Part shown: positions 34,694 through 41,768 of the stretch, in pieces
Numbering within the stretch: the first letter of the stretch is position 1
Layout of the letters: every line of letters begins with the position of its first letter
Source: Flagellimonas sediminis
GTDB lineage: Bacteria; Bacteroidota; Bacteroidia; Flavobacteriales; Flavobacteriaceae
Length of the DNA stretch: 64,000 nucleotides
Direction of reading: 5' to 3'
Assembly: GCF_010500845.1 (NCBI RefSeq)
Contig: NZ_JAAAMI010000005.1
Coordinates: 124,001 to 188,000, forward strand
The notes under the pieces: model-generated
Told to the model about the DNA's origin: nothing
Databases searched by the model: none
The model's input: only the letters and a program-made list of their open reading frames with translations
Program-made: the position numbers and the translations under genes

Positions 34694-35689
34694 TCAATGG
34701 ATGGGAAATTGTATCCCTGTGAGTTCTTCGCTCAAATCCCATAGTTGTTTGGCAAACGTTTGGTCCAAAGAATAAGGGTTGACCCCATTGGATGTTGAGG
34801 GGTTGGTTGTTAGGGTTGCTATTTCCACATCCTCGCAATACACCCCTCCCAAGTTATGGAGCATGGGACTTGTGGCACACCATACCGTTGTGGCCGCTCC
34901 TTGGGGAATGGTTTTTAAGGATGCGGCCACCTCGGGCAGAATATTGCCTTCGGCATCACAAAAACCCATTTGTTGGAACAGTTCCAACGATGCTTCCCTG
35001 GCCAACTCTGTTCCGCCTATAGACCCGGGATGTAACGAATAGGCTCGGATGTTGTGGGCCTTGGCCCGGGTGTCCAGTTCAAGGGAAAATAGGTTAACCG
35101 CTGTTTTTGATTGTCCATAAGCCTGCAAAGTCTCATAATCCCTGTTTAAAAAATTGGGGTCGTCAAAATGAAAGGGGGCAAATTGGTGGCCGTACGAAGA
35201 TACATTGACCACTCTTGCTCCATTGGCCATTTTAAGTGCGGGCCATAGTCTGGCGGTGAGCTGAAACTGTGCCAAATAGTTGGTTGCCAATTGGGATTCC
35301 ATGCCACGATTATCTCTTCGCAACGGTACCCACATAATGCCCGCATTGTTGATGAGCAAGTGTAACGGTCTGCCCGAGGCCACGAATTTTTCGGCAAAAA
35401 CGTCGATGGATTTGGAATCCATCAAATCCATGGCTTCTACTTCCACATTGGTCACCCCTTGCAGGTTGGCCTTGGCCTTTTTGATATCCCTTGCTGGAAC
35501 GATTACGGTCGCCCCTGCGTTCGCCAACGTTTTGGTGGTTTCCAGGCCGATGCCCGTGTTGCCGCCTGTCACGATGGCTATTTTGCCGGAAAGGTCGATT
35601 CCTTGGATGACTTCTTTTGTTGTTGATGCTGCATTGAATCCCGAACCTATGGGGTTTTGCAAGGCACCTTGATAATTGTTCTGTTCCAT
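34694..35689 (-). CDS. SDR-family oxidoreductase, WWOX/RDH-like
   Basis: 331-aa extended-length SDR. Rossmann motif TGGNTGIG (41-48), NNAG (114-117), Ser165 with Tyr191 and Lys195 (YGQSK). The form TGGNTGIG...LATNYLAQFQLT is typical of retinol dehydrogenase/protochlorophyllide-reductase-like SDRs that act on hydrophobic substrates; the true substrate is unknown. The N-terminal 25 residues are an extension before the fold. It forms a likely operon with the AraC gene downstream. A 23-bp direct repeat and a -7 box lie immediately upstream. Confidence 0.88.
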   Translation of the reverse strand: MEQNNYQGALQNPIGSGFNAASTTKEVIQGIDLSGKIAIVTGGNTGIGLETTKTLANAGATVIVPARDIKKAKANLQGVTNVEVEAMDLMDSKSIDVFAEKFVASGRPLHLLINNAGIMWVPLRRDNRGMESQLATNYLAQFQLTARLWPALKMANGARVVNVSSYGHQFAPFHFDDPNFLNRDYETLQAYGQSKTAVNLFSLELDTRAKAHNIRAYSLHPGSIGGTELAREASLELFQQMGFCDAEGNILPEVAASLKTIPQGAATTVWCATSPMLHNLGGVYCEDVEIATLTTNPSTSNGVNPYSLDQTFAKQLWDLSEELTGIQFPIH

Positions 35690-35708
35690 TTTGATTTGTT
35701 TTATGGGA

Positions 35709-35772
35709 CAAAACTAGAGGGGAAAAAAGCAGACAGGTTTGTTCAAACGTCCGAATACACTTTGTTCAAACG
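35709..35772 (-). promoter_or_regulatory. Putative AraC-type operator and promoter of the second SDR
   Basis: TTTGTTCAAACG occurs at 35738-35749 and again at 35761-35772, a perfect 12-bp direct repeat at 23 bp. Toward the gene, the minus strand carries an exact -7 box TAGTTTTG at 35709-35716, 20 nt from the ATG at 35689, with no TTG at the standard -33 position. The proximal repeat copy sits beside the missing -33 region, as in activator-dependent promoters. Regulator assignment (the AraC protein at 33844-34665) is inferred. Confidence 0.55.
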
Positions 35773-35872
35773 GTCATTTGTTGGAGTAGTGGGGATGTAC
35801 GTCCTGTTGTTTTACCAAATACAGTTTGATTTTTCTATAGTTAAGCTGTTCTTATAACTCCCAACAAATCAC

Positions 35873-35880
35873 TATCTTTG
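35873..35880 (+). promoter_or_regulatory. -7 box of mtaB
   Basis: TATCTTTG, an exact TAnnTTTG, 24 nt upstream of the ATG at 35904. No TTG at 19 nt upstream. Confidence 0.5.
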
Positions 35881-35903
35881 CGGCCCTGAAACGCAAAAGG
35901 CAT

Positions 35904-37232
35904 ATGAACAAAAAGGTCGCTTTTTACACCCTCGGTTGTAAGCTCAACTTTTCCGAAACTTCCACGATTGCAAGGAGTTTTGAAAAGGAAGACTTTGAGC
36001 GTGTGGACTTTTCCGAAAGGGCGGATGTGTATGTGATCAATACCTGTTCGGTTACGGAGAATGCCGACAAACGTTTCAAGACCATTGTGAAACAGGCCCA
36101 AAAAGCCAACCCAGAGGCCTTTGTGGCCGCGGTGGGATGTTACGCCCAATTGAAACCAGAGGAACTGGCCGCTGTGGATGGAGTGGATTTGGTATTGGGA
36201 GCCACCGAAAAGTTCAAGATTACGGATTACCTGAACGATCTCACCAAAAATGATAAAGGCGAGGTACATTCCTGCGAGATCGAGGAGGCCGATTTTTATG
36301 TGGGCAGTTATGCCATCGGGGATAGGACCCGTGCTTTTTTGAAGGTCCAGGATGGTTGCGACTACAAATGCACCTATTGTACCATTCCCTTGGCCCGTGG
36401 CATTTCCCGAAGCGACACTTTGGAAAACGTGTTGCGCAATGCCAAAGAGATTGCCTCAAAGGATATCAAGGAAATTGTGTTGACAGGGGTCAATATTGGG
36501 GATTACGGCAAGGGTGAATTTGGCAACAAACGCCACGAGCATACCTTTTTGGATCTGGTAAAAGCGTTGGATACCGTGGAAGGCATTCACCGTTTGCGTA
36601 TTTCGTCCATTGAGCCCAACCTGTTAAAAAATGAGACCATCGATTTTGTGTCGCAGAGCAATTCCTTTGTCCCTCACTTCCACGTACCGTTACAAAGTGG
36701 CAGCGACGAGATTTTGAAGAAAATGCGACGTAGGTACTTGACCAACCTGTATTTGGACCGGGTAAAACGTATCAAGAAAGCAATGCCACATGCCTGTATC
36801 GGGGTAGATGTGATTGTGGGCTTCCCGGGGGAGACTGATGAGCATTTTCTCCAAACATATCATTTCCTGAACGAATTGGATATTTCCTATCTACACGTGT
36901 TCACCTATTCCGAACGGGACAATACCGTTGCAGCCGATATGGGCGACGTGGTGCCCATGAATGTGCGGAACAAGCGTAGCAAAATGCTTCGTGGCTTATC
37001 CGTTAAAAAGAGAAGAGCTTTTTACGAGAGCCAATTGGGCAGTGTGCGAACGGTTCTTTTTGAAGGGGAAAATAAAATGGGCTACATCCACGGGTTTACC
37101 GAGAATTATGTAAAGGTAAAGGCTCCTTGGAACCCTGGATTGGTAAATACCTTGCACCAAGTGGAGCTGACCTCCATAGACGAAGATGGTCTGGTGCGTT
37201 TCGAATTTGTCCCCGAAAACATTATGGCATAA
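35904..37232 (+). CDS. mtaB: tRNA t6A37 methylthiotransferase MtaB
   Basis: 442-aa radical-SAM methylthiotransferase converting t6A37 to ms2t6A in tRNA, cytoplasmic. The N-terminal UPF0004 domain binds one [4Fe-4S] with Cys12, Cys48 and Cys79; the radical-SAM cluster uses CDYKCTYC (Cys152, Cys156, Cys159). A C-terminal TRAM-like RNA-binding stretch is near 380-440. The GCKLN start and CxxxCxxC spacing separate the MtaB group from MiaB and RimO with good but not absolute confidence. ATG start at 35904; followed by a bidirectional terminator. Confidence 0.88.
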   Translation: MNKKVAFYTLGCKLNFSETSTIARSFEKEDFERVDFSERADVYVINTCSVTENADKRFKTIVKQAQKANPEAFVAAVGCYAQLKPEELAAVDGVDLVLGATEKFKITDYLNDLTKNDKGEVHSCEIEEADFYVGSYAIGDRTRAFLKVQDGCDYKCTYCTIPLARGISRSDTLENVLRNAKEIASKDIKEIVLTGVNIGDYGKGEFGNKRHEHTFLDLVKALDTVEGIHRLRISSIEPNLLKNETIDFVSQSNSFVPHFHVPLQSGSDEILKKMRRRYLTNLYLDRVKRIKKAMPHACIGVDVIVGFPGETDEHFLQTYHFLNELDISYLHVFTYSERDNTVAADMGDVVPMNVRNKRSKMLRGLSVKKRRAFYESQLGSVRTVLFEGENKMGYIHGFTENYVKVKAPWNPGLVNTLHQVELTSIDEDGLVRFEFVPENIMA

Positions 37233-37234
37233 AA

Positions 37235-37266
37235 AAAACCTCCCAAATGTGAGAGGTTTTGTTTTT
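37235..37266. terminator. Bidirectional terminator after mtaB
   Basis: Stem AAAACCTC / GAGGTTTT at 37235-37260 with a 10-nt loop, followed on the plus strand by GTTTTT (37261-37266) and on the minus strand by U-rich sequence from the A-run 37231-37238. It serves both mtaB and the convergent GNAT-like gene. Confidence 0.7.
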
Positions 37267-37283
37267 AGGATGTTGGGTTGGCC

Positions 37284-37577
37284 TTAGATGCGGATGCCAA
37301 CGGGCAACATTTCCTTATACTGTCTGTTTTTTCTCAAGAAACCTGCTATTTGAGGGCTGGTCGGTACCACTCTAAGGTTTTTCTCTTGGATTTCGTGTAG
37401 TACGGCTTTGATGAATTCTTCCCTAAAGCCTTCTTGTTCAATTTCTTCTGGAATAACCAGCTTGGTCAGGAATACTTTGCGCTCTTGTGAAGAGTACTCA
37501 ATTTTGGCTAAATGCCCATTGACCCTAGTTTCAAACTGGCGCAGGAAACTATTGTCATTGATTTCCATTTGTGTCAT
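37284..37577 (-). CDS. Small GNAT-like N-acetyltransferase domain protein
   Basis: 97 aa. The sequence RVNGHLAKIEYSSQERKVFLTKLVIPEEI, followed by helices, resembles the YjdJ-type mini-GNAT (N-acetyltransferase) fold that lacks the N-terminal strands of full-length GNAT proteins. There is no strong acetyl-CoA P-loop visible, so activity is unproven. Cytoplasmic. ATG codons at 37577 and 37568 are possible starts. Probably monocistronic with the shared terminator at 37235. Confidence 0.6.
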   Translation of the reverse strand: MTQMEINDNSFLRQFETRVNGHLAKIEYSSQERKVFLTKLVIPEEIEQEGFREEFIKAVLHEIQEKNLRVVPTSPQIAGFLRKNRQYKEMLPVGIRI

Positions 37578-37737
37578 ATAGTACTGTTTTGTTAATGACT
37601 CTGTAAAATCATCAAAGCGATGATTATGTGGGTCCCCATTATAAAAAATAATCCGTTAGATGGGGTTAACTGCAAAAGGGGTACAAATTTAGTCAAAAAA
37701 TTGCTAAATTCCTAGGGCTTGCCGATATTTGGTGAAT

Positions 37738-38400
37738 ATGCCCGATAATAAAATCCATGTGTACCTCATGCCGGGTATGGCGGCCAACCCTTCCATATTT
37801 GATGGTATCCACCTTCCCACTGAAACATTTGAGATGCACACCCTGGAGTGGTTTGTTCCCGAAAAGGGCATGAGCCTTCATGACTATGCCCAAAAGATGT
37901 GCGGCAAGATCGCGCACCCAAATCCTGTTCTTTTGGGAGTTTCCTTCGGTGGGATGTTGGTGCAGGAGATGGCCAAATGTATGCCTACGCAAAAGGTCAT
38001 CGTGGTGTCGGCCGTAAAAAGCAAGCACGAACTGCCCAAAAAAATGCTCTTTGCCAAGTACACCAAGGTACATAAACTATTGCCCACAGGTCTGGTGAAC
38101 AATGTGGAGCTATTGGCCAAGTACGCTTTTGGGGAAACGGTGACCAAGCGGTTACATTTATATGAACAATATTTATCGGTTCGGGACAAATACTACATTG
38201 ATTGGTCCATAGACCAGATCGTCAATTGGGGTCAATCGGAGATAATGCCCAATTTGGTACACATTCACGGGGAGAAGGACACCGTGTTTCCGATAAACAA
38301 CATCAAGGATTGCATTCCAGTGAAAATGGGCACGCATACCATGATCATTCATAGGGCAAAATGGTTCAATGAACACCTCCCTACAATTATTTTGCAATAA
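37738..38400 (+). CDS. Alpha/beta hydrolase
   Basis: 220 aa from an ATG at 37738; a TTG at 37729 and GTG at 37732 upstream are possible but less likely. The nucleophile elbow is GVSFGG with Ser69; an oxyanion region YLMPGMAANPSIF is at 9-21; a late His is at TMIIHRAKW (about 206). No signal peptide. Small-molecule ester or peptide substrates are likely, but nothing distinguishes them here. It stands alone between genes of other strands or functions. Confidence 0.75.
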   Translation: MPDNKIHVYLMPGMAANPSIFDGIHLPTETFEMHTLEWFVPEKGMSLHDYAQKMCGKIAHPNPVLLGVSFGGMLVQEMAKCMPTQKVIVVSAVKSKHELPKKMLFAKYTKVHKLLPTGLVNNVELLAKYAFGETVTKRLHLYEQYLSVRDKYYIDWSIDQIVNWGQSEIMPNLVHIHGEKDTVFPINNIKDCIPVKMGTHTMIIHRAKWFNEHLPTIILQ

Positions 38401-38450
38401 TTTCGTCTTTATAATAGTATCTTTAGGATACTTTTCAAAAAAGTTAGGCT

Positions 38451-39422
38451 ATGAAACACATCAAAAACATATTGGCATTTATAGGATTATTGGCAGTGGC
38501 AGGCACCTTTATTTTTGCAGTGCAATCCACAGATATTGAGGAAAAACCACAACAACCGGAAGTGACCCAGGATGAGGTTATAGACAAAAGTGTGCCGGAC
38601 ACCTATCAGATCAGCGCCATTGAAATTCCGGAGGACCTGAATTTTGCCGGTGAGCCTGTTCCTTTGGAAGATCCCGAAATCATGGAACGAGTGGACCGTG
38701 AGTTTTTGGTGAATACCTATTGGCAATCCAATGCCGTGCTGATCATTAAACGTGCCAATAAATATTTCCCCATCATTGAACCCATTTTGAAAAAGAACGG
38801 CATTCCTGATGATTTCAAATACTTGGCTGTGGCCGAAAGCGGATTGCTTAATGTGGTTTCGCCAGCCGGTGCCACCGGATTTTGGCAGATCATGAAGGAT
38901 ACGGGCAAAGAATACGGTTTGGAAGTGAATGCCAACGTAGATGAACGTTATCATGTGGAAAAATCTACCCAAGTGGCCTGTGAGTACATCAAAAAATGGA
39001 AAGAACGCTTCGGTACCTGGACCTTGACCGCTGCCGCCTACAATGCAGGTCCGGCTGGCGTCCAAAAATATATGAACATTCAAAAAGTGGATGATTACTA
39101 CAATCTTTTATTGGGTGACGAAACCGGTCGTTACGTGTTCCGTATCATGGCGATAAAGGAAATCATTTCCAACCCTGAAAAATATGGTTTTAAGGTAGAG
39201 GAGGAAGACATGTACAGCAAGGTGCCCACGTTTACCGTTGAGGTGGACAGTGCCGTGACCAGTTGGGCCGATTTTGCCAATCTTTACGAAATCAACTATA
39301 AAGTTTTGAAGCGCCACAATCCTTGGTTGCGCGAACCCCATTTGAACAATACCACCCATAAAAAATACGTGATCGAGATTCCGAATAAGGGGTATTACCG
39401 CATTGGGAATGTGGGGAAATAG
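38451..39422 (+). CDS. Lytic transglycosylase with LysM-like C-terminus
   Basis: 323 aa. An N-terminal membrane/signal stretch (about 8-26), a disordered acidic linker, and an SLT/MltD-type transglycosylase domain (about 95-250) with catalytic Glu129 in YLAVAESG and the GFWQIM and AYNAGP motifs. The tail SWADFANLYEINYKVLKRHN is LysM-like, for peptidoglycan binding. It cleaves glycan strands to 1,6-anhydro products in the periplasm. Its 3' end almost abuts the convergent M23 peptidase gene, so two cell-wall enzymes face each other. Confidence 0.85.
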   Translation: MKHIKNILAFIGLLAVAGTFIFAVQSTDIEEKPQQPEVTQDEVIDKSVPDTYQISAIEIPEDLNFAGEPVPLEDPEIMERVDREFLVNTYWQSNAVLIIKRANKYFPIIEPILKKNGIPDDFKYLAVAESGLLNVVSPAGATGFWQIMKDTGKEYGLEVNANVDERYHVEKSTQVACEYIKKWKERFGTWTLTAAAYNAGPAGVQKYMNIQKVDDYYNLLLGDETGRYVFRIMAIKEIISNPEKYGFKVEEEDMYSKVPTFTVEVDSAVTSWADFANLYEINYKVLKRHNPWLREPHLNNTTHKKYVIEIPNKGYYRIGNVGK

Positions 39423-39425
39423 GTT

Positions 39426-40085
39426 TTAATATTTGAACAGAAAGTAAGGCGAAGGGAAATACGTTTCTACTTTGGGCAATAGTTCGGGTGAAATATATCC
39501 CCAATCCGTATATTCGGCATCTATAGCTTCCTGGGTAAGGATTTGTAAATGTACATGGCAGAACCAGCCGCCGCTATCACTTTCTTTTCCTATAAAAGCA
39601 AACTCTTGCCCAGCTTTGATTTGGTCACCCACGTTGAACGAATGCGGTGTTTTCAAGTGTCCGTAGAACGAATAAAACGCCACATCATTGATGCCATGTT
39701 TTAGGATGAGGTAGCCACCATAGTTCCCAACCGTAGTTTCTTTCCCGGTTTTGTATACCTCGGCATCCAAAGGTGAAAATAGGGGAGTGTTGTAGGGCAC
39801 AACAATGTCCAAGCCGAGATGATAATACCGTTGTTCTTCAATAATATTAGGATAAGCCCTTAAAAGGGTTTTGCGTTCTTCCAGGTATCTGCCAATGCCC
39901 CATTGGTGGGAAGAAGCTTTCAGTTCCTCAAAAATCATGTCGTTGAACTCCTCGAAATCGAATAGGTTGTATGCTAAAACTTTTGGATTGTTGGAGGAAA
40001 AATCAAAGATGTGCGGTTTTCCTTTTAGGAAATCACCAAATAAGGGATGGATAGGAACGCCGTTAAGGTTGAGGGGATAGTACAT
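39426..40085 (-). CDS. M23-family (LytM-like) metallopeptidase
   Basis: 219 aa without a signal peptide that I can see. The zinc site is HLGLD (His89, Asp93) and HVHLQ (His177, His179), with His143 in YGHL. The family cuts peptidoglycan cross-bridges; all key ligands are present, so it should be active if exported. Lack of a classical leader is odd for such an enzyme and may mean a non-wall substrate or an unrecognised export route. ATG at 40085. Confidence 0.8.
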   Translation of the reverse strand: MYYPLNLNGVPIHPLFGDFLKGKPHIFDFSSNNPKVLAYNLFDFEEFNDMIFEELKASSHQWGIGRYLEERKTLLRAYPNIIEEQRYYHLGLDIVVPYNTPLFSPLDAEVYKTGKETTVGNYGGYLILKHGINDVAFYSFYGHLKTPHSFNVGDQIKAGQEFAFIGKESDSGGWFCHVHLQILTQEAIDAEYTDWGYISPELLPKVETYFPSPYFLFKY

Positions 40086-40115
40086 AGGGAGTGGGTGTGT
40101 GAATCAATACAAAAT

Positions 40116-40724
40116 TTATTCTAAACGATCTATATCGTATATCTCACCTGAATCATACATCTCTTTAACCTTGGTTTTAGACATGCCGTATACTATCTCA
40201 GAATAATTCTCGGGTTTATCAATAGTATAAACTTGGCCGATTTTGTTTATTTCATATTCATTTGGTGAAATGAAAATACTGTCCTGCGAAACATCTACGA
40301 TTTTAAACGTAGAGTAATTGCCATTTTCCACTTTGTATTTGTATACATCGCCCATTTGCGGCAATTGCAAATACACACTTTCCTTTTTCTTGTCTTCAAT
40401 ATTGGTATAGATGCCCCAAGAAATCAGGGCGGCAATGATCCCTAACCCAGCAAATTGCCAAATGGGTCCTTTTGTATCATTTTTTAAATTGATGTATTCC
40501 CTTTTGATGGGTTCGGGCATTTCTTTGGGCTCAAGTACCTTTTTACAATGTTGACATTGCGAGATTCCATTTTTTGTAATCGGGAATAAGGGTATCCAAA
40601 AAATGTGCGCGTGTTTTCTATAAATACTGATTACAGATGAACCTTGAGTGCTACAGCTTGGACAAATTATACTTTTTGGTTGGGCTGATTTCAAATGAAC
40701 TGCCCGGGCTCCATATATAATCAT
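40116..40724 (-). CDS. Zinc-ribbon membrane protein of unknown function
   Basis: 202 aa. Four cysteines in two pairs (Cys21/Cys24 in CPSC and Cys57/Cys60 in CQHC) would form a zinc ribbon, followed by one membrane helix (about 88-106) and an extracytoplasmic domain. Only zinc-ribbon domain-containing protein is supported. The gene and flanks look AT-rich. Start ATG at 40724. The ORF resembles others of this architecture in Bacteroidota, but I cannot assign a role. Confidence 0.6.
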   Translation of the reverse strand: MIIYGARAVHLKSAQPKSIICPSCSTQGSSVISIYRKHAHIFWIPLFPITKNGISQCQHCKKVLEPKEMPEPIKREYINLKNDTKGPIWQFAGLGIIAALISWGIYTNIEDKKKESVYLQLPQMGDVYKYKVENGNYSTFKIVDVSQDSIFISPNEYEINKIGQVYTIDKPENYSEIVYGMSKTKVKEMYDSGEIYDIDRLE

Positions 40725-40829
40725 TGGTTTTTAAAGGAAATATACAATAATTGTCCGATGTATATTCGGATTAATTGATTGTATAAATGAGTTCAAATAA
40801 ACTTTGAATGGTGATTGATTCTAGCCGCC

Positions 40830-41345
40830 CTAAATCTTCTTCATCTGCTGTTGCATCATCTTGATCTGCTCGGTCAGCATGTTGTTCTTGTCCAGCTTTT
40901 TGGCTTCCTGTAACAATTGGGTGGCTTCACGCTTTCTGCGCTTTTGCATGGCAATACCCGCCAAGCTCAACTTGGCCATGGCCACATCGTAATCCATGGT
41001 CAATCCAAACTGCAACGCCTTTTTGAAGAATTTTTCCGCCTGGGTCAGGTTTTTTTGGGAGTAGATGATTCCCTGTAGATAGTTAAAGTACCCTTGTTGC
41101 TTGGTGATCAGGGCAGCGCTGGGGTTCTTGATCTTATCAAGCCATTTTTGGGTGCCTTCCAAGTCCTGTTTCCTCATTCTCAGGAACGCCAATAAAATGA
41201 ACTCGTTCCTGAAGTATAAAAAGATAAAAACAAGGGAAAACAAAATCAGGGCAATGCCATTGCCAATGTTACCTTCCACAAATTGGTAAACAGCATAGGC
41301 AATGATAAGACCTGCGATAACGAGCTTGATATTTTTATTGAACAT
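40830..41345 (-). CDS. Membrane-anchored TPR-like protein
   Basis: 171 aa. Two N-terminal membrane helices (about 8-24 and 28-46) and a soluble part with TPR-like helices (QGYFNYLQGIIYSQKNLTQAEKFFKKALQ, about 82-110, and further to 165). Partners are unknown. A -7 box for it is at 41380-41387 on the minus strand. It runs divergently from rpmH. Confidence 0.65.
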   Translation of the reverse strand: MFNKNIKLVIAGLIIAYAVYQFVEGNIGNGIALILFSLVFIFLYFRNEFILLAFLRMRKQDLEGTQKWLDKIKNPSAALITKQQGYFNYLQGIIYSQKNLTQAEKFFKKALQFGLTMDYDVAMAKLSLAGIAMQKRRKREATQLLQEAKKLDKNNMLTEQIKMMQQQMKKI

Positions 41346-41379
41346 ATCTCTGGAAATTTTTCCTAGGGTTAAGAGGTGG

Positions 41380-41387
41380 CAAAAGTA
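41380..41387 (-). promoter_or_regulatory. -7 box of the TPR-like gene
   Basis: Minus strand TACTTTTG, exact TAnnTTTG, 35 nt upstream of the ATG at 41345. No TTG at the standard spacing. Confidence 0.45.
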
Positions 41388-41420
41388 CTAAAAACTAATT
41401 TAAATATTTTCCTTTTGGGC

Positions 41421-41450
41421 TTGTCAAAGTAAAAAGTCTTTGTATATTTG
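41421..41450 (+). promoter_or_regulatory. Promoter of rpmH
   Basis: TTG at 41421-41423, exactly 19 nt, then TATATTTG at 41443-41450, a perfect Bacteroidota sigma-A promoter. The ATG of rpmH is at 41516, giving a leader of about 60 nt. Confidence 0.8.
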
Positions 41451-41515
41451 CGCCCAGAATTTTTTCGGGAAAATACTGTTTTCCCACTCAACAAAATCCA
41501 TAAAAGAGTTCCGAA

Positions 41516-41674
41516 ATGAAAAGAACGTATCAGCCGTCAAAAAGGAAGAGAAGAAACAAGCATGGTTTTAGGGAGCGCATGGCGACTGCCAATGGTAGAA
41601 AAGTTCTTGCGAGAAGAAGAGCCAAAGGAAGAAAGAGATTAACCGTTTCCTCTGAGCCAAGACATAAAAAATAA
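41516..41674 (+). CDS. rpmH: 50S ribosomal protein L34
   Basis: 52 aa, read directly: [20 protein letters not shown]... then [20 protein letters not shown], the universal L34 sequence with a short C-terminal tail. Too short for usual length cut-offs, but the start, promoter and terminator all agree. It is not next to rnpA here, unlike in many bacteria, where rnpA, yidC and dnaA follow. Confidence 0.97.
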   Translation: MKRTYQPSKRKRRNKHGFRERMATANGRKVLARRRAKGRKRLTVSSEPRHKK

Positions 41675-41699
41675 TGATAGTATTTAATTTTTAAATTAA

Positions 41700-41732
41700 A
41701 GGTGTTACTTTTCTAGGTAACACCTTTTTTTT
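41700..41732 (+). terminator. Terminator of rpmH
   Basis: Stem AGGTGTTAC / GTAACACCT (41700-41725) with an 8-nt loop, followed by eight T (41725-41732). Read-through could reach carB 37 nt further on. Confidence 0.85.
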
Positions 41733-41768
41733 GACTTAAAAGCAAATAAACGAGAAACACCAACAAGA

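Noticed and set aside
37578..37737. CCCCAT...ATGGGG inverted repeat and CAAATTTA as a promoter or terminator
   Set aside because: The stem has a long loop and no T-run, and the -7-like box has no TTG at 19 nt; nothing solid enough to list.
39426..40085. Pairing the M23 peptidase with the transglycosylase as one operon
   Set aside because: They are on opposite strands and converge tail to tail.
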